Of a DNA stretch of 16,371 bases, positions 6,566-13,971 are shown piece by piece. Under the pieces are notes generated by a model. The model was given only the letters and a program-made list of their open reading frames with translations. It made no database searches and was not told the origin of the DNA. The stretch comes from an uncultured Oscillibacter sp. (GTDB lineage Bacteria > Bacillota > Clostridia > Oscillospirales > Oscillospiraceae). The first letter of the stretch is position 1. Each line of letters starts with the position of its first letter. The DNA is taken from positions 1 to 16,371 of the forward strand of contig UQMC01000032.1 of the NCBI GenBank assembly GCA_900542115.1, read 5' to 3'. A program made the translations under genes and the position numbers.

Positions 6566-7690
6566 ATGGCTTTGATCGAATATGACGCATATAAGCAAAA
6601 GCTGCGGGAACTGGAGCCGGAGCTGGAAAAGCTGAAGCAGGCCCTTGACATCGACTCCGCCGCGCAGGAGGCCGCCCGTTTGGAGGATGAGACCACGCAG
6701 GACGGCTTCTGGAACGATTTAGAGCGCTCCCAGAAGATTCAGACCCGGCTGAAGCAGCTTCAAAATAAGGTAAACCGCTTCCACAAGCTCACCAGCACAT
6801 GGGAGGACCTCACCGCCCTGTGCGAAATGGGACAGGAGGCGGAGGACGCCGAGACGCTGGAGGAGATCAAAACGGAGTTCGCCGCGCTGGAGGAAAGCGT
6901 GGAGGAGGCCCGGATGACCACACTGCTCTCCGGCGAATACGATTCCAATAATGTGATTCTCCAGCTCCACGCCGGCGCCGGCGGCACCGAGGCGCAGGAC
7001 TGGTGCCAGATGCTCTACCGGATGTATACCCGCTGGGCGGAGCGCCATGGCTTTGCGTGGAAAACGCTGGACTACGAGGAATGCGACGAGGCGGGCATCA
7101 AGTCCGCCGTGGTGTCCATCGAAGGTGAAAACGCCTACGGACTGCTGAAAAGTGAGCACGGCGTCCACCGGCTTGTCCGCGTCTCCCCCTTTGACGCCAA
7201 CGCCCGCCGCCAGACCAGCTTTGCCGCCGTGGAGGTCATGCCGGAGCTGCCGGACGATGTCGAGGTGGAAATTCGCCCCGAGGATATTGAGATGCAGGTC
7301 TACCGCTCCTCCGGCGCAGGCGGCCAGCACATCAACAAGACTTCCTCCGCCGTGCGCCTCATCCACAAGCCCACCGGCATTGTGGTGGCCTCTCAGCAGG
7401 AGCGCTCCCAGTTCCAGAACAAGGACAACTGTATGAAGCAGCTCCGCGCCAAGCTCATTGAGCTGAAGATTCAGCAGCACGCGGAGAAGATTTCCGACAT
7501 CAAGGGCGTGCAGATGAAAATCGAGTGGGGCAGCCAGATTCGCTCCTACGTGTTCATGCCCTATCAGCTGGTAAAGGACACCCGCACCGGCTACGAAACC
7601 AGCCAGATCGATAATGTCATGGACGGTGATCTGGACGGGTTCCTCAATGCCTACCTCACCCAGCTTGCCACCGGCGAACTGAAGAAGTAA
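6566..7690 (+). CDS. prfB: Peptide chain release factor 2 (RF2), encoded without a frameshift
   Basis: 374 residues; ends translation at UGA and UAA in the cytoplasm. The N-terminal coiled-coil domain spans about residues 1-115. The stop-codon recognition tripeptide Ser-Pro-Phe is at 207-209 (RVSPFDANARRQTSF), and SPF marks RF2 rather than RF1 (PxT). The catalytic GGQ is at 252-254 (SSGAGGQHINKTSSAVRL). In many bacteria prfB needs a +1 frameshift at CTT-TGA-C near codon 26. Here codons 26-30 read GCC CTT GAC ATC GAC (Ala-Leu-Asp-Ile-Asp), the sequence expected if the extra T were absent, and no AGGGGG-like element precedes it. Thus the UGA autoregulatory loop is missing. The start ATG has GAGAGGAAAG upstream with a long 13-nt spacer, so initiation may be modest. 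Own promoter and terminator. Confidence 0.97.
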   Translation: MALIEYDAYKQKLRELEPELEKLKQALDIDSAAQEAARLEDETTQDGFWNDLERSQKIQTRLKQLQNKVNRFHKLTSTWEDLTALCEMGQEAEDAETLEEIKTEFAALEESVEEARMTTLLSGEYDSNNVILQLHAGAGGTEAQDWCQMLYRMYTRWAERHGFAWKTLDYEECDEAGIKSAVVSIEGENAYGLLKSEHGVHRLVRVSPFDANARRQTSFAAVEVMPELPDDVEVEIRPEDIEMQVYRSSGAGGQHINKTSSAVRLIHKPTGIVVASQQERSQFQNKDNCMKQLRAKLIELKIQQHAEKISDIKGVQMKIEWGSQIRSYVFMPYQLVKDTRTGYETSQIDNVMDGDLDGFLNAYLTQLATGELKK

Positions 7691-7707
7691 CCGTAAAATC
7701 AAGTACC

Positions 7708-7740
7708 TGAAAGGCGCGGCTGAAGGGCCGCGTCCTTTTT
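7708..7740 (+). terminator. Intrinsic terminator between prfB and the MATE gene
   Basis: AAAGG-CGCGGC pairs with GCCGCG-T-CCTTT around loop TGAAGG (one bulged T), followed by a T5 run ending at 7740. It lies only 10 nt before the possible MATE start at 7751, so transcription of MATE would need read-through or a promoter inside prfB. Confidence 0.75.
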
Positions 7741-7750
7741 CTGGAAGCGC

Positions 7751-9160
7751 ATGAAAAAGAAAGGAATTTTGAAACGCATGAATACGCAAAACACCGCAGG
7801 CGCGGCGCTGCAGGAAAACAAGATGGGCGTTCTGCCCGTTGGAAGGCTGCTGGCCGGTATGGCGATTCCCATGATGATCTCCATGCTGGTGCAGGCTCTT
7901 TACAATGTGGTAGACAGTATTTTCGTGGCCAAGCTCAGCGAGGACGCCCTCAACGCGGTCTCTCTGGCCTTCCCCCTGCAAAATCTGATGATCGCCTTCG
8001 GCGGCGGCACCGCTGTCGGCATTAACGCGCTGCTGTCCCGCTCCTTGGGCGAGAAGCGGCAGGACATGGCCGATAAAGCCGCCAACACCGGTATTTTTCT
8101 GGCCTTGTGCAACTTTGTTGTCTTTGCCCTGATCGGCGTTTTCTTCTCCCGGACCTTCTTCCAGCTTCAGGCCGGCAGCGAGGCCGCTATCGTGGAGTAC
8201 GGCACACGGTACGCTACCATCTGCCTTGGCTGCTCCATCGGCATTTTCTGCCAGTTCTGCTTTGAGCGGCTGCTGCAATCCACCGGCCGGACCACGCTGG
8301 CCATGTGCACGCAGCTTGTGGGCGCCATAACGAACATCGTCCTTGACCCCATCCTCATTTTCGGCCTGTTCGGCTTCCCCCGGCTGGAGGTGGCCGGTGC
8401 CGCTGTTGCCACGGTGGCGGGCCAGATTTTGGCGGCGATTCTCGCCATCATCATGAACCTGAAGAAAAACCCGGACATCCACATCGTCCCTCGGGAAATT
8501 CGCTGGAACACCATCATCGCCAAGGAAATTTACCGGGTGGGTTTCCCCTCTATCGTGATGCAGTCCATCAGTTCCATCATGACCTTCGGCATGAACAAAA
8601 TTCTCTTTGGCTTCACCAAAACCGCCACGGCGGTGTTCGGCGCCTACTTCAAGCTCCAGAGCTTCGTATTCATGCCGGTGTTCGGCCTGAATAACGGCAT
8701 GGTGCCTATTATTTCCTATAACTTCGGCGCCGCCCGGATGGACCGGGTGAACAAGACCGTGAAGCTCACCGTGGCCACTGCCATCAGCATCATGACCTGC
8801 GGCCTCATTGTGTTCCAGCTGTTCCCCTCTACCCTTCTGGGCTTCTTCAACGCCTCCCCCGAAATGCTGGAGATTGGCGACCGGGCGCTGCGAATCATTT
8901 CCATCCACTTCCCGCTGGCAGGCTTCGGCATCATTGCGGGCTCTGTGTGTCAGGCCATCGGCAACCCGTTCTACAGCCTCATTATCTCCGTCTGCCGCCA
9001 ACTGGTTGTGCTGCTGCCGGTGGCATGGCTGCTGGCCCAAACGGGGCGGCTGGACCTTGTGTGGACAGCCTTCATCATCGCCGAGATCGTCTCCGCCACT
9101 CTCAGCGGCATTTTCCTGCGGCGCACCTTCCGCTCCGCCAAAGCGCTTTTAAACATCTGA
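7751..9160 (+). CDS. MATE family multidrug/metabolite exporter
   Basis: Up to 469 residues with about 12 hydrophobic helices arranged as two related halves, the normal length for the family; it would sit in the inner membrane and export cationic or other small compounds using a Na+ or H+ gradient. Typical features: LAGMAIPMMISMLVQALYNVVDSIFV near the N-terminus and, in the second half, GFPSIVMQSISSIMTFGMNKIL and FGLNNGMVPIISYNFGA, matching the MepA/NorM-like group of Firmicutes. The start is uncertain: ATG at 7751 has a weak GGAAGCGC upstream, while ATG at 7778 has AAAGGA 12 nt away; the first 9 residues are Lys-rich and could be absent. No promoter with good boxes was seen. With a Na+-pumping pyrophosphatase nearby, Na+ coupling is possible but untested. 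The substrate cannot be told from sequence. Confidence 0.92.
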   Translation: MKKKGILKRMNTQNTAGAALQENKMGVLPVGRLLAGMAIPMMISMLVQALYNVVDSIFVAKLSEDALNAVSLAFPLQNLMIAFGGGTAVGINALLSRSLGEKRQDMADKAANTGIFLALCNFVVFALIGVFFSRTFFQLQAGSEAAIVEYGTRYATICLGCSIGIFCQFCFERLLQSTGRTTLAMCTQLVGAITNIVLDPILIFGLFGFPRLEVAGAAVATVAGQILAAILAIIMNLKKNPDIHIVPREIRWNTIIAKEIYRVGFPSIVMQSISSIMTFGMNKILFGFTKTATAVFGAYFKLQSFVFMPVFGLNNGMVPIISYNFGAARMDRVNKTVKLTVATAISIMTCGLIVFQLFPSTLLGFFNASPEMLEIGDRALRIISIHFPLAGFGIIAGSVCQAIGNPFYSLIISVCRQLVVLLPVAWLLAQTGRLDLVWTAFIIAEIVSATLSGIFLRRTFRSAKALLNI

Positions 9161-9196
9161 TGGCTGTATTTGCAGTGATTTTCCAGAATTCCCCTC

Positions 9197-9225
9197 TTGT
9201 GTATTCTCTTTCTTTTTGATACAAT
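9197..9225 (+). promoter_or_regulatory. Promoter of the PerR-like gene
   Basis: -35 TTGTGT (9197-9202) and -10 TACAAT (9220-9225), spacer 17 nt, 30 nt before the ATG. I see no clear PerR or Fur box (TTATAATnATTATAA-like) overlapping it. Confidence 0.7.
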
Positions 9226-9254
9226 GTCCTAAAAAGAAAAGAGGAGGTGCGGCC

Positions 9255-9659
9255 ATGAAGCAGCAGCGCAATACCCGCCAGCGCCAACTGGTGCTGGACG
9301 CCGTTCGGAGCCGGCAGGATCACCCCACGGCAGAGCAGATCTATCAAAGTGTCCGGGAGCGGGACGCCCATGTCAGCCGGGGAACGGTCTACCGCAATTT
9401 GAATCTGCTGTGTGAAAAGCAGGATATTTACCGCGTGGTCATGGCCGACTGCGACCGCTTCGACCTGCGCGCAGACCCCCACCACCATATGCGGTGTGTG
9501 CTCTGCGGCAGTGTAGCAGATGTGGACCTGCCCTATGACGCAGCGTATGACGCGCAGCTCTCTCGGGAAACCGGCTATCGGGTACTGGGCCACCGGCTGG
9601 TGGTGGAGGGCATCTGCCCGGACTGCCAGAAGCGTACCAACTCCCCGCAAATTTCCTGA
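9255..9659 (+). CDS. perR: Fur-family regulator, PerR-like peroxide sensor
   Basis: 134 residues from the ATG at 9255, with GAGGAGG seven bases upstream; a longer frame from 9216 overlaps the -10 box and is rejected. The winged helix is residues about 1-65, with VSRGTVYRNLNLL as recognition helix. The metal ligands line up one for one with Bacillus subtilis PerR: His23 (HPTAEQIY, PerR His37), Asp70 (RFD, Asp85), His76 and His78 (His91, His93) and Asp89 (Asp104). Asp rather than Glu at the last positions is the PerR type, in which Fe-catalysed oxidation of His relieves repression. Two CxxC pairs, Cys81/Cys84 and Cys121/Cys124, form the structural Zn site. It likely represses oxidative-stress or iron genes elsewhere. 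A Fur, Zur or other subtype is less likely. Monocistronic, with a strong terminator. Confidence 0.88.
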   Translation: MKQQRNTRQRQLVLDAVRSRQDHPTAEQIYQSVRERDAHVSRGTVYRNLNLLCEKQDIYRVVMADCDRFDLRADPHHHMRCVLCGSVADVDLPYDAAYDAQLSRETGYRVLGHRLVVEGICPDCQKRTNSPQIS

Positions 9660-9664
9660 AGGAT

Positions 9665-9709
9665 AAAAAACGTCCCCTGACACGAATACCGTGTCAGGGG
9701 ACGTTTTTT
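9665..9709. terminator. Bidirectional intrinsic terminator between perR and the DUF3343 gene
   Basis: A 19-bp perfect stem (9665-9683 with 9691-9709), core CGTCCCCTGACAC, loop GAATACC, with A6 and T6 ends. It serves the plus-strand perR gene and the converging selenium operon. Confidence 0.93.
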
Positions 9710-9734
9710 AATGCAGTAAAATCGCACAGCAAAC

Positions 9735-9971
9735 TCAAAGCAATAGCGTCCGCCATTCCGCGCAGTCAAGCTGCCGCGCCGCCGCCAAGGCCCGCAGCGA
9801 TTTCTCCGTTTCCGGCGGCGCCCGCCACGCCATGCCGCAGTCCGCGGTAAGCTCCCGGGGCGTGGGAATCAGACGGCCGGGAAGGCTCTGCTCCTTGCAC
9901 AGAGCCTCCATGGCCATGGCCGCCGCTGTGGTGTGGAACGTCACCACCAGCCAGAATATCCGCTCTCTCAT
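9735..9971 (-). CDS. DUF3343 putative Se/S carrier protein
   Basis: 78 residues. The ATG at 9971-9969 overlaps the TGA of the upstream desulfurase as ATGA, so translation is probably coupled. MRERIFWLVVTFHTTAAAMAMEALCKE is followed by GRLIPTPRELTADCGMAWRAP, the conserved heart of DUF3343, a family annotated in Pfam as a putative Se/S carrier. Cys46 in ADCGMAW is the likely persulfide or perselenide site; Cys24 (ALCKE) is a second candidate. A small cytoplasmic protein, last gene of the yedF-desulfurase unit. The context supports handing Se or S from the desulfurase to an acceptor; direct evidence of the reaction is lacking. The longer frame upstream overlaps the desulfurase and has no ribosome site. 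Confidence 0.82.
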   Translation of the reverse strand: MRERIFWLVVTFHTTAAAMAMEALCKEQSLPGRLIPTPRELTADCGMAWRAPPETEKSLRALAAARQLDCAEWRTLLL

Positions 9972-11101
9972 CTCGCTATCTCCCTGACAGCCCGGATGGC
10001 CGCGTCCGTTTCTTCTGCTGTATTGAACCAACCGAAGCTGAAGCGCACCGCGCCCTGTGTCTCCGTCCCCAACGCCCGGTGGAGCCGAGGGGCGCAGTGG
10101 GCGCCGGGCCGGGTGGCGATACCGTAGACCTCGGAGAGCGTATCCGACACCTCGCCGGAATCAAGGTCCCGGATATTCAGGGAAACCACCGCTGTCCGCG
10201 GCCCGGTAAAATCGCCGTAGACCGTGACGCCCGGTATACCGGACACCCCCTCATAAAACCGGCGAGCCAGCGCGTCCTCATGGGCGCGGATGGTATCTAT
10301 GCCGGTCTCCCGAAGAAAATCCAGCGCGGCGGAAAGTCCGGCAATGCCGTGGCCGTTCAGCGTCCCGGCCTCCAGCACTGTCGGCATCTGTGGCGGCTGG
10401 GTGGGGCTGTAGGTCTGAACGCCGGTGCCCCCCACCTTCCATGGACGGATGGCAACACCCTCCCGGACGCACAGCCCGCCGGTGCCCTGCGGTCCCATCA
10501 GGGATTTGTGCCCCGTAAAGCACAGAACGTCAATGTGCTGGGTCTCCATGTCGATAGGCAGGACACCGGCACTCTGAGAGGCGTCCACGATGAACAGCGC
10601 CCCCCGGTCATGGACGATGGCGCCGATGCGGGCAATATCCAGCGCGTTCCCCGTAAGATTGGAGGCGTGGGTGCAGACCACTGCCCGTGTGCCGGGGCGG
10701 ACGCGCCGGGAAAGCTCGTCATAGCTGATTCGGCCCTGCTGGTCCGCCGGAACGAAATCCAGCGTCACGCCCCGCTCCGCCTCAAGGCGGTACAGCGGCC
10801 GCAGAACGGAGTTATGCTCCAGATCCGTTGAGACCACATGATCTCCCGGCCCTATCAGGCCATTGATGGCGATGTTCAGCGCCTCTGTGGAGTTGCAGGT
10901 AAAGGCCACATGATCCGCCCGGGGGCAGTGGAACAGCGCCGCCAGCTTTTCCCGGGCGGCGTAAATGGTCCGGGCAGCGGTGAGGCTCCCATCATGGGTC
11001 CCCCGGGCGCAGTTCCCCATGGAGTCCATGGCCGCCGCCACCGCCTCAATGACCCGGCGGGGCTTATGAAGGGTGGTGGCGGCATTATCAAGATAGATCA
11101 C
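9968..11101 (-). CDS. Cysteine desulfurase / selenocysteine lyase family (class V aminotransferase fold)
   Basis: 377 residues, close to full length for the family. A PLP enzyme that takes S (or Se) from cysteine (or selenocysteine) as an enzyme-bound persulfide. Lys199 in FTGHKSLMGPQGTGG is the PLP Schiff-base lysine, His96 (DLEHNSVLRP) and Asp173 (VDASQSAG) are cofactor contacts, and Cys336 in RPGAHCAPRLH is the catalytic cysteine. The N-terminus MIYLDNAATT is typical. It starts at GTG 11101, overlapping the yedF stop as GTGA. The pattern suits the clostridial/enterococcal desulfurase subgroup (EF2568 type) that travels with selD and selenium-dependent molybdenum hydroxylase genes, rather than iscS or sufS, because no Fe-S assembly gene adjoins it. 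Which element it prefers cannot be read from the sequence. Confidence 0.9.
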   Translation of the reverse strand: MIYLDNAATTLHKPRRVIEAVAAAMDSMGNCARGTHDGSLTAARTIYAAREKLAALFHCPRADHVAFTCNSTEALNIAINGLIGPGDHVVSTDLEHNSVLRPLYRLEAERGVTLDFVPADQQGRISYDELSRRVRPGTRAVVCTHASNLTGNALDIARIGAIVHDRGALFIVDASQSAGVLPIDMETQHIDVLCFTGHKSLMGPQGTGGLCVREGVAIRPWKVGGTGVQTYSPTQPPQMPTVLEAGTLNGHGIAGLSAALDFLRETGIDTIRAHEDALARRFYEGVSGIPGVTVYGDFTGPRTAVVSLNIRDLDSGEVSDTLSEVYGIATRPGAHCAPRLHRALGTETQGAVRFSFGWFNTAEETDAAIRAVREIAR

Positions 11102-11703
11102 GGCTTGATGACCTTTCCGGCGGCAGAGAGCTTTTCCGCAATGACGTACATATTCGTCACGCCGCCCACGGCCAGCGTTTCTTTCAGCTTGTAGTAATCA
11201 AGGCACGTACCGCAGGTCAGAATCTCCACGCCCTGCGCCTCCATAAACTTCAAATCCTCCAGGGAGTCGGAGCCGGAACAGGTGATGCGCGCACCGGTAT
11301 TGTAAAAAAGGATGGTCTGCGGCAGAGAGGGAAGCTGACTTACCGCGTATAAAAAGCCCTTCAGCAGTGTTTTCCCCAGCGCCTCCTCTCCGTCGCCCAT
11401 CCGGTCGGAGCCAACGGCGATGACGGTATCCCCCCGCTGATCCGGCAGGCAGACCTCCGCGTCCGGCTCCGGCGTCACCGGCGCGGCAACGTCCATAGTG
11501 ACCTCAAACCGCTTGTCCCCCAGCTTTTCCGCCCGGACCGGCAGATGGCAGCTCACCGCCAGCTTTGTAAGATTCTGAACAGCCACCTCATTGTCCACCA
11601 GAACCACCAGCGTATCCGGCGTCTGCATCCCCTGAAGGGCCTGCCGGGCCATGACCACGGGAATCGGGCACTGCTTCCCCATTGCATCGACTGTCTGAGA
11701 CAT
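11098..11703 (-). CDS. yedF: YedF: TusA/DsrE-like sulfurtransferase of selenium metabolism
   Basis: 201 residues from the ATG at 11703 (AAGGAG eight bases upstream); an in-frame GTG at 11712 lies too near that site. N-terminal domain (about residues 1-75) is TusA-like with GKQCPIPVVMARQAL, whose Cys12 in the CPxP motif is the expected persulfide carrier. An Ala/Pro-rich linker follows. The C-terminal domain (about 90-201) is DsrE-like, with GDGEEALGKTLLKGFLYA, ILFYNTGA and ILTCGTCLDYY containing Cys164 and Cys167. This two-domain layout is the selenium-associated YedF type that co-occurs with SelD. It heads the yedF-desulfurase-DUF3343 unit. The likely role is carrying Se or S between the desulfurase and SelD or a cofactor-forming enzyme; that role is inferred from context. 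Confidence 0.92.
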   Translation of the reverse strand: MSQTVDAMGKQCPIPVVMARQALQGMQTPDTLVVLVDNEVAVQNLTKLAVSCHLPVRAEKLGDKRFEVTMDVAAPVTPEPDAEVCLPDQRGDTVIAVGSDRMGDGEEALGKTLLKGFLYAVSQLPSLPQTILFYNTGARITCSGSDSLEDLKFMEAQGVEILTCGTCLDYYKLKETLAVGGVTNMYVIAEKLSAAGKVIKP

Positions 11704-11737
11704 TACGCACACTCCTTACTTATTGTATTGCAACCCC

Positions 11738-11766
11738 AGTATACCATGCCGCTTCGTGATACACAA
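11738..11766 (-). promoter_or_regulatory. Promoter of the yedF operon
   Basis: On the minus strand -35 TTGTGT (11766-11761) and -10 TATACT (11743-11738), spacer 17 nt. Its -35 region adjoins the T-tail of the selD terminator, so selD and yedF are probably separate transcription units with some read-through. Confidence 0.75.
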
Positions 11767-11767
11767 G

Positions 11768-11809
11768 AAAAAACAACGCCCCACGGTCATCCGCGAGGCG
11801 CTGTTTTTT
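11768..11809. terminator. Intrinsic terminator after selD
   Basis: On the minus strand an AAAAAAC-aGCGCC arm (11809-11797) pairs with GGCGtTGTTTTTT (11780-11768), extended by CGCGG/CCGTG (11795-11791 with 11786-11782) across one mismatch, loop ATGA. It overlaps the selD TAA. Tails on both sides make it work in either direction. Confidence 0.88.
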
Positions 11810-12848
11810 AAACGATCTCTACAGAATAGTCCTGCTTTGGCAGCACCGTGCCGATCACGGCGCTCTCCGGGCAGCAGGCGCGCAGATCCCGGGCCAGCGC
11901 CCCCGCCTCCTCCATCGGCAGAGCGACCAACAGCCCGCCGGAGGTCTGCGGGTCCGCAATCAGGTCCGCCAGCGCCTGCGGCACCGTATCCGCGACGGAC
12001 AGCCGGGGCCGGACATACGCCATGTTCCGATAGGCTCCGGCGGGCAGTATGCCGCTTTCCGCCAGTTTCAACGCCCCCGGCAGCAGCGGGATTCTCCTGC
12101 TGTACAGCCGGACTGTCACGCCGCTGCCCCGTGCCATTTCGTCGCTGTGACCCAGAAGGCCGAAGCCGGTGACGTCCGTGCAGGCGTGGATATGCGGGCA
12201 GGCGGTAATTCGCTCCGCCGCTGCCGCATTCAGCGTGGCCATGGAGTGCAGCAGCCGCTCATACTGCTCCGGCGTCACCAAATCTCCTTTGGCGGCGGCA
12301 GTCAGCACGCCGGTGCCGATGGGCTTTGTAAGAATCAGCGCGTCCCCCGGCTGCGCGCCCACGTTCCGCAGCACCCTGTCTGGATGGACATACCCGGTGA
12401 CGCAGAGGCCGTATTTCGGCTCGTGGTCTTGAATCGTGTGGCCCCCGGCAATGACGCAGCCCGCCTCCACCGCCTTCTGGTGTCCGCCCTCCAAAATGCG
12501 GCGGATAACCTCCTGCGGCAGCGAGCAGGGCACGCACAAAAGGTTCATGGCCACAGCAGGTCGCCCGCCCATGGCGTACACATCGCTGAGGGCGTTGGCG
12601 GCGGCGATCTGTCCGAACCAGAAGGGATCATCCACAATGGGCGTAAAGAAATCCACGGTATGAATGGCCGCGATCTTATCAGTAATGCGGTACACACAGG
12701 CATCGTCATTGGTGTCGAAGCCCACCAGCAAATTAGGGTCACTGCCGTTCGGCAGGCCCTTGAGAATATCCGATAAGGTCCCCGGTCCCAGCTTGGCGGC
12801 GCAGCCGGAGGCTGCGGTCATCTGGGTCAGGCGAATCGCTGTATCCAT
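11808..12848 (-). CDS. selD: Selenide, water dikinase (selenophosphate synthase)
   Basis: 346 residues; makes selenophosphate from selenide and ATP, the Se donor for selenocysteine, selenouridine and Se-cofactors. ATG at 12848 follows GAGGAG by 5 nt. The N-terminal glycine-rich segment SGCAAKLGPGTL holds Cys16 and Lys19, equivalent to the essential Cys17 and Lys20 of E. coli SelD. Many clostridial enzymes carry Sec at this Cys; here it is a TGC codon. The second E. coli Cys (Cys19) is Ala here. ATP/Mg motifs are VGFDTNDDACVY, DFFTPIVDDPF and TDVTGFGLLGHSDEM, and the end has ADPQTSGGLL. Own promoter and terminator; yedF, a desulfurase and DUF3343 follow. No selA, selB or selC is in the window, so whether the product serves Sec, tRNA or a labile Se-cofactor is open. 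Confidence 0.97.
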   Translation of the reverse strand: MDTAIRLTQMTAASGCAAKLGPGTLSDILKGLPNGSDPNLLVGFDTNDDACVYRITDKIAAIHTVDFFTPIVDDPFWFGQIAAANALSDVYAMGGRPAVAMNLLCVPCSLPQEVIRRILEGGHQKAVEAGCVIAGGHTIQDHEPKYGLCVTGYVHPDRVLRNVGAQPGDALILTKPIGTGVLTAAAKGDLVTPEQYERLLHSMATLNAAAAERITACPHIHACTDVTGFGLLGHSDEMARGSGVTVRLYSRRIPLLPGALKLAESGILPAGAYRNMAYVRPRLSVADTVPQALADLIADPQTSGGLLVALPMEEAGALARDLRACCPESAVIGTVLPKQDYSVEIV

Positions 12849-12902
12849 CGTCACTCCTCTTTCCGTTCCGCCGGCGCAGAGCGCCCTTCGGTTGATACCC
12901 GT

Positions 12903-12931
12903 ATTGTACCATGTCCGGCCGGGCTTGGCAA
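12903..12931 (-). promoter_or_regulatory. Promoter of selD
   Basis: On the minus strand -35 TTGCCA (12931-12926) and -10 TACAAT (12908-12903), spacer 17 nt, 55 nt upstream of the selD ATG. It is back to back with the kinase promoter, with 14 nt between the two -35 boxes. Confidence 0.75.
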
Positions 12932-12945
12932 TTCCCTTTGCCCTC

Positions 12946-12974
12946 TGGACTTTTTCGGTGTGCCATGGTAGAAT
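12946..12974 (+). promoter_or_regulatory. Promoter of the PfkB-TfoX-GNAT operon
   Basis: -35 TGGACT (12946-12951, partial match) and -10 TAGAAT (12969-12974), spacer 17 nt, 33 nt before the ATG at 13008. Confidence 0.65.
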
Positions 12975-13007
12975 GTGGACACATTTTGTATTTTAGGAGA
13001 GCAGAGC

Positions 13008-13964
13008 ATGGGTATTGTGGTTTTAGGCGCGGTTTTTGTGGACATCAAGGGGTATCCCTCCGATCTCTACATCCCCGGCGGACGGAACTCCGGCCGGGTG
13101 GAGGTGGTCCACGGCGGCGTCAGCCGCAATCTGGCGGAGGACATTGCCAACGTGGAGCTGCGCCCCACCTTTGTCAGTCTCGTGGACGATACCGGCACCG
13201 GGGCGGACGTTGTCCGCAAGCTGAGAGCTCACAAGGTCAACACCGACTATATCCGCACCGTACCGGACGGAATGGGAACCTGGCTGGCGGTATTCGATAA
13301 CGGCGGCGATGTGGCCGCGTCCATTTCCAAGCGCCCCGACCTCTCCCCGATTCTGGATATTTTAGAGGAACAGGGGGATGAAATCTTCCGGGACGCCGAC
13401 AGCATCGCGCTGGAGATTGACATGGATAAAGAAATCGTGAAGCGGGTCTTTGCCTTTGCGGAAAAATATCATAAGCCGGTGTTTGCCGTGGTCTCCAACA
13501 TGAGCATTGCCGTGGAACGGCGGGACTTTCTGCGCTCCTGCGCCTGCTTTGTGTGCAATCAGCAGGAGGCGGGCATCCTGTTTTCCGAGGATTACGAGGG
13601 CAAAACGCCCGCGGAACTGGAGACTGTTCTATCCCACCACGTTCAGGCGGCGGCGCTGCCGGGCATAGTGGTGACCATGGGCGAGCAGGGGGCTGTTTAC
13701 GCCACGCTGGACGGGGAGCGCGGCTGGTGCCCCGCAAAGCGGGTGGATGTAAAGGACACCACCGGCGCGGGAGACGCCTTCTTCGCCGGTGTCACCATGG
13801 GGCTGACCTACGGCAAGACGCTGGCGGAGTCCTGCACCATCGGCGCCCGACTGGCGGCCTCCGTTATCTGCACCTCGGAAAATGTGTGCCCCCGCTTTTT
13901 GCCCAGTGAATTTGGCCTGAAGGCCCCGGACAGCGATGACGGTCAGTTGGCGCTGGAGCTGTGA
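13008..13964 (+). CDS. PfkB-family (ribokinase-like) sugar or nucleoside kinase
   Basis: 318 residues from the ATG at 13008, with TTTTAGGAGA upstream; a longer frame from 12975 starts at the promoter and is rejected. It transfers phosphate from ATP to a sugar, nucleoside or related alcohol in the cytoplasm. PfkB signatures: an N-terminal substrate-site Gly pair, GGVSRNLAEDIANV (residues about 36-49), the NxxE Mg motif as NQQE (Asn184-Glu187) in CNQQEAG, and the C-terminal DTTGAGDAFFAG (250-261) with catalytic base Asp256. The HGGVSRNLAE pattern is closest to the nucleoside-type members, such as pseudouridine kinase, among those I know, but the substrate cannot be fixed; a pseudouridine glycosidase partner gene is not adjacent. 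First gene of a three-gene operon, 7 nt before tfoX-like. Confidence 0.88.
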   Translation: MGIVVLGAVFVDIKGYPSDLYIPGGRNSGRVEVVHGGVSRNLAEDIANVELRPTFVSLVDDTGTGADVVRKLRAHKVNTDYIRTVPDGMGTWLAVFDNGGDVAASISKRPDLSPILDILEEQGDEIFRDADSIALEIDMDKEIVKRVFAFAEKYHKPVFAVVSNMSIAVERRDFLRSCACFVCNQQEAGILFSEDYEGKTPAELETVLSHHVQAAALPGIVVTMGEQGAVYATLDGERGWCPAKRVDVKDTTGAGDAFFAGVTMGLTYGKTLAESCTIGARLAASVICTSENVCPRFLPSEFGLKAPDSDDGQLALEL

Positions 13965-13971
13965 GGCGGAT

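Noticed and set aside
6719..9040. Long minus-strand open frame (about 773 codons) opposite prfB and the MATE gene
   Set aside because: It spans two well-supported genes and a terminator, with a translation typical of antisense GC-rich DNA.
10079..10831. Plus-strand frame of 250 codons opposite the cysteine desulfurase
   Set aside because: Antisense to a gene with all catalytic residues in place; no start signals of its own.
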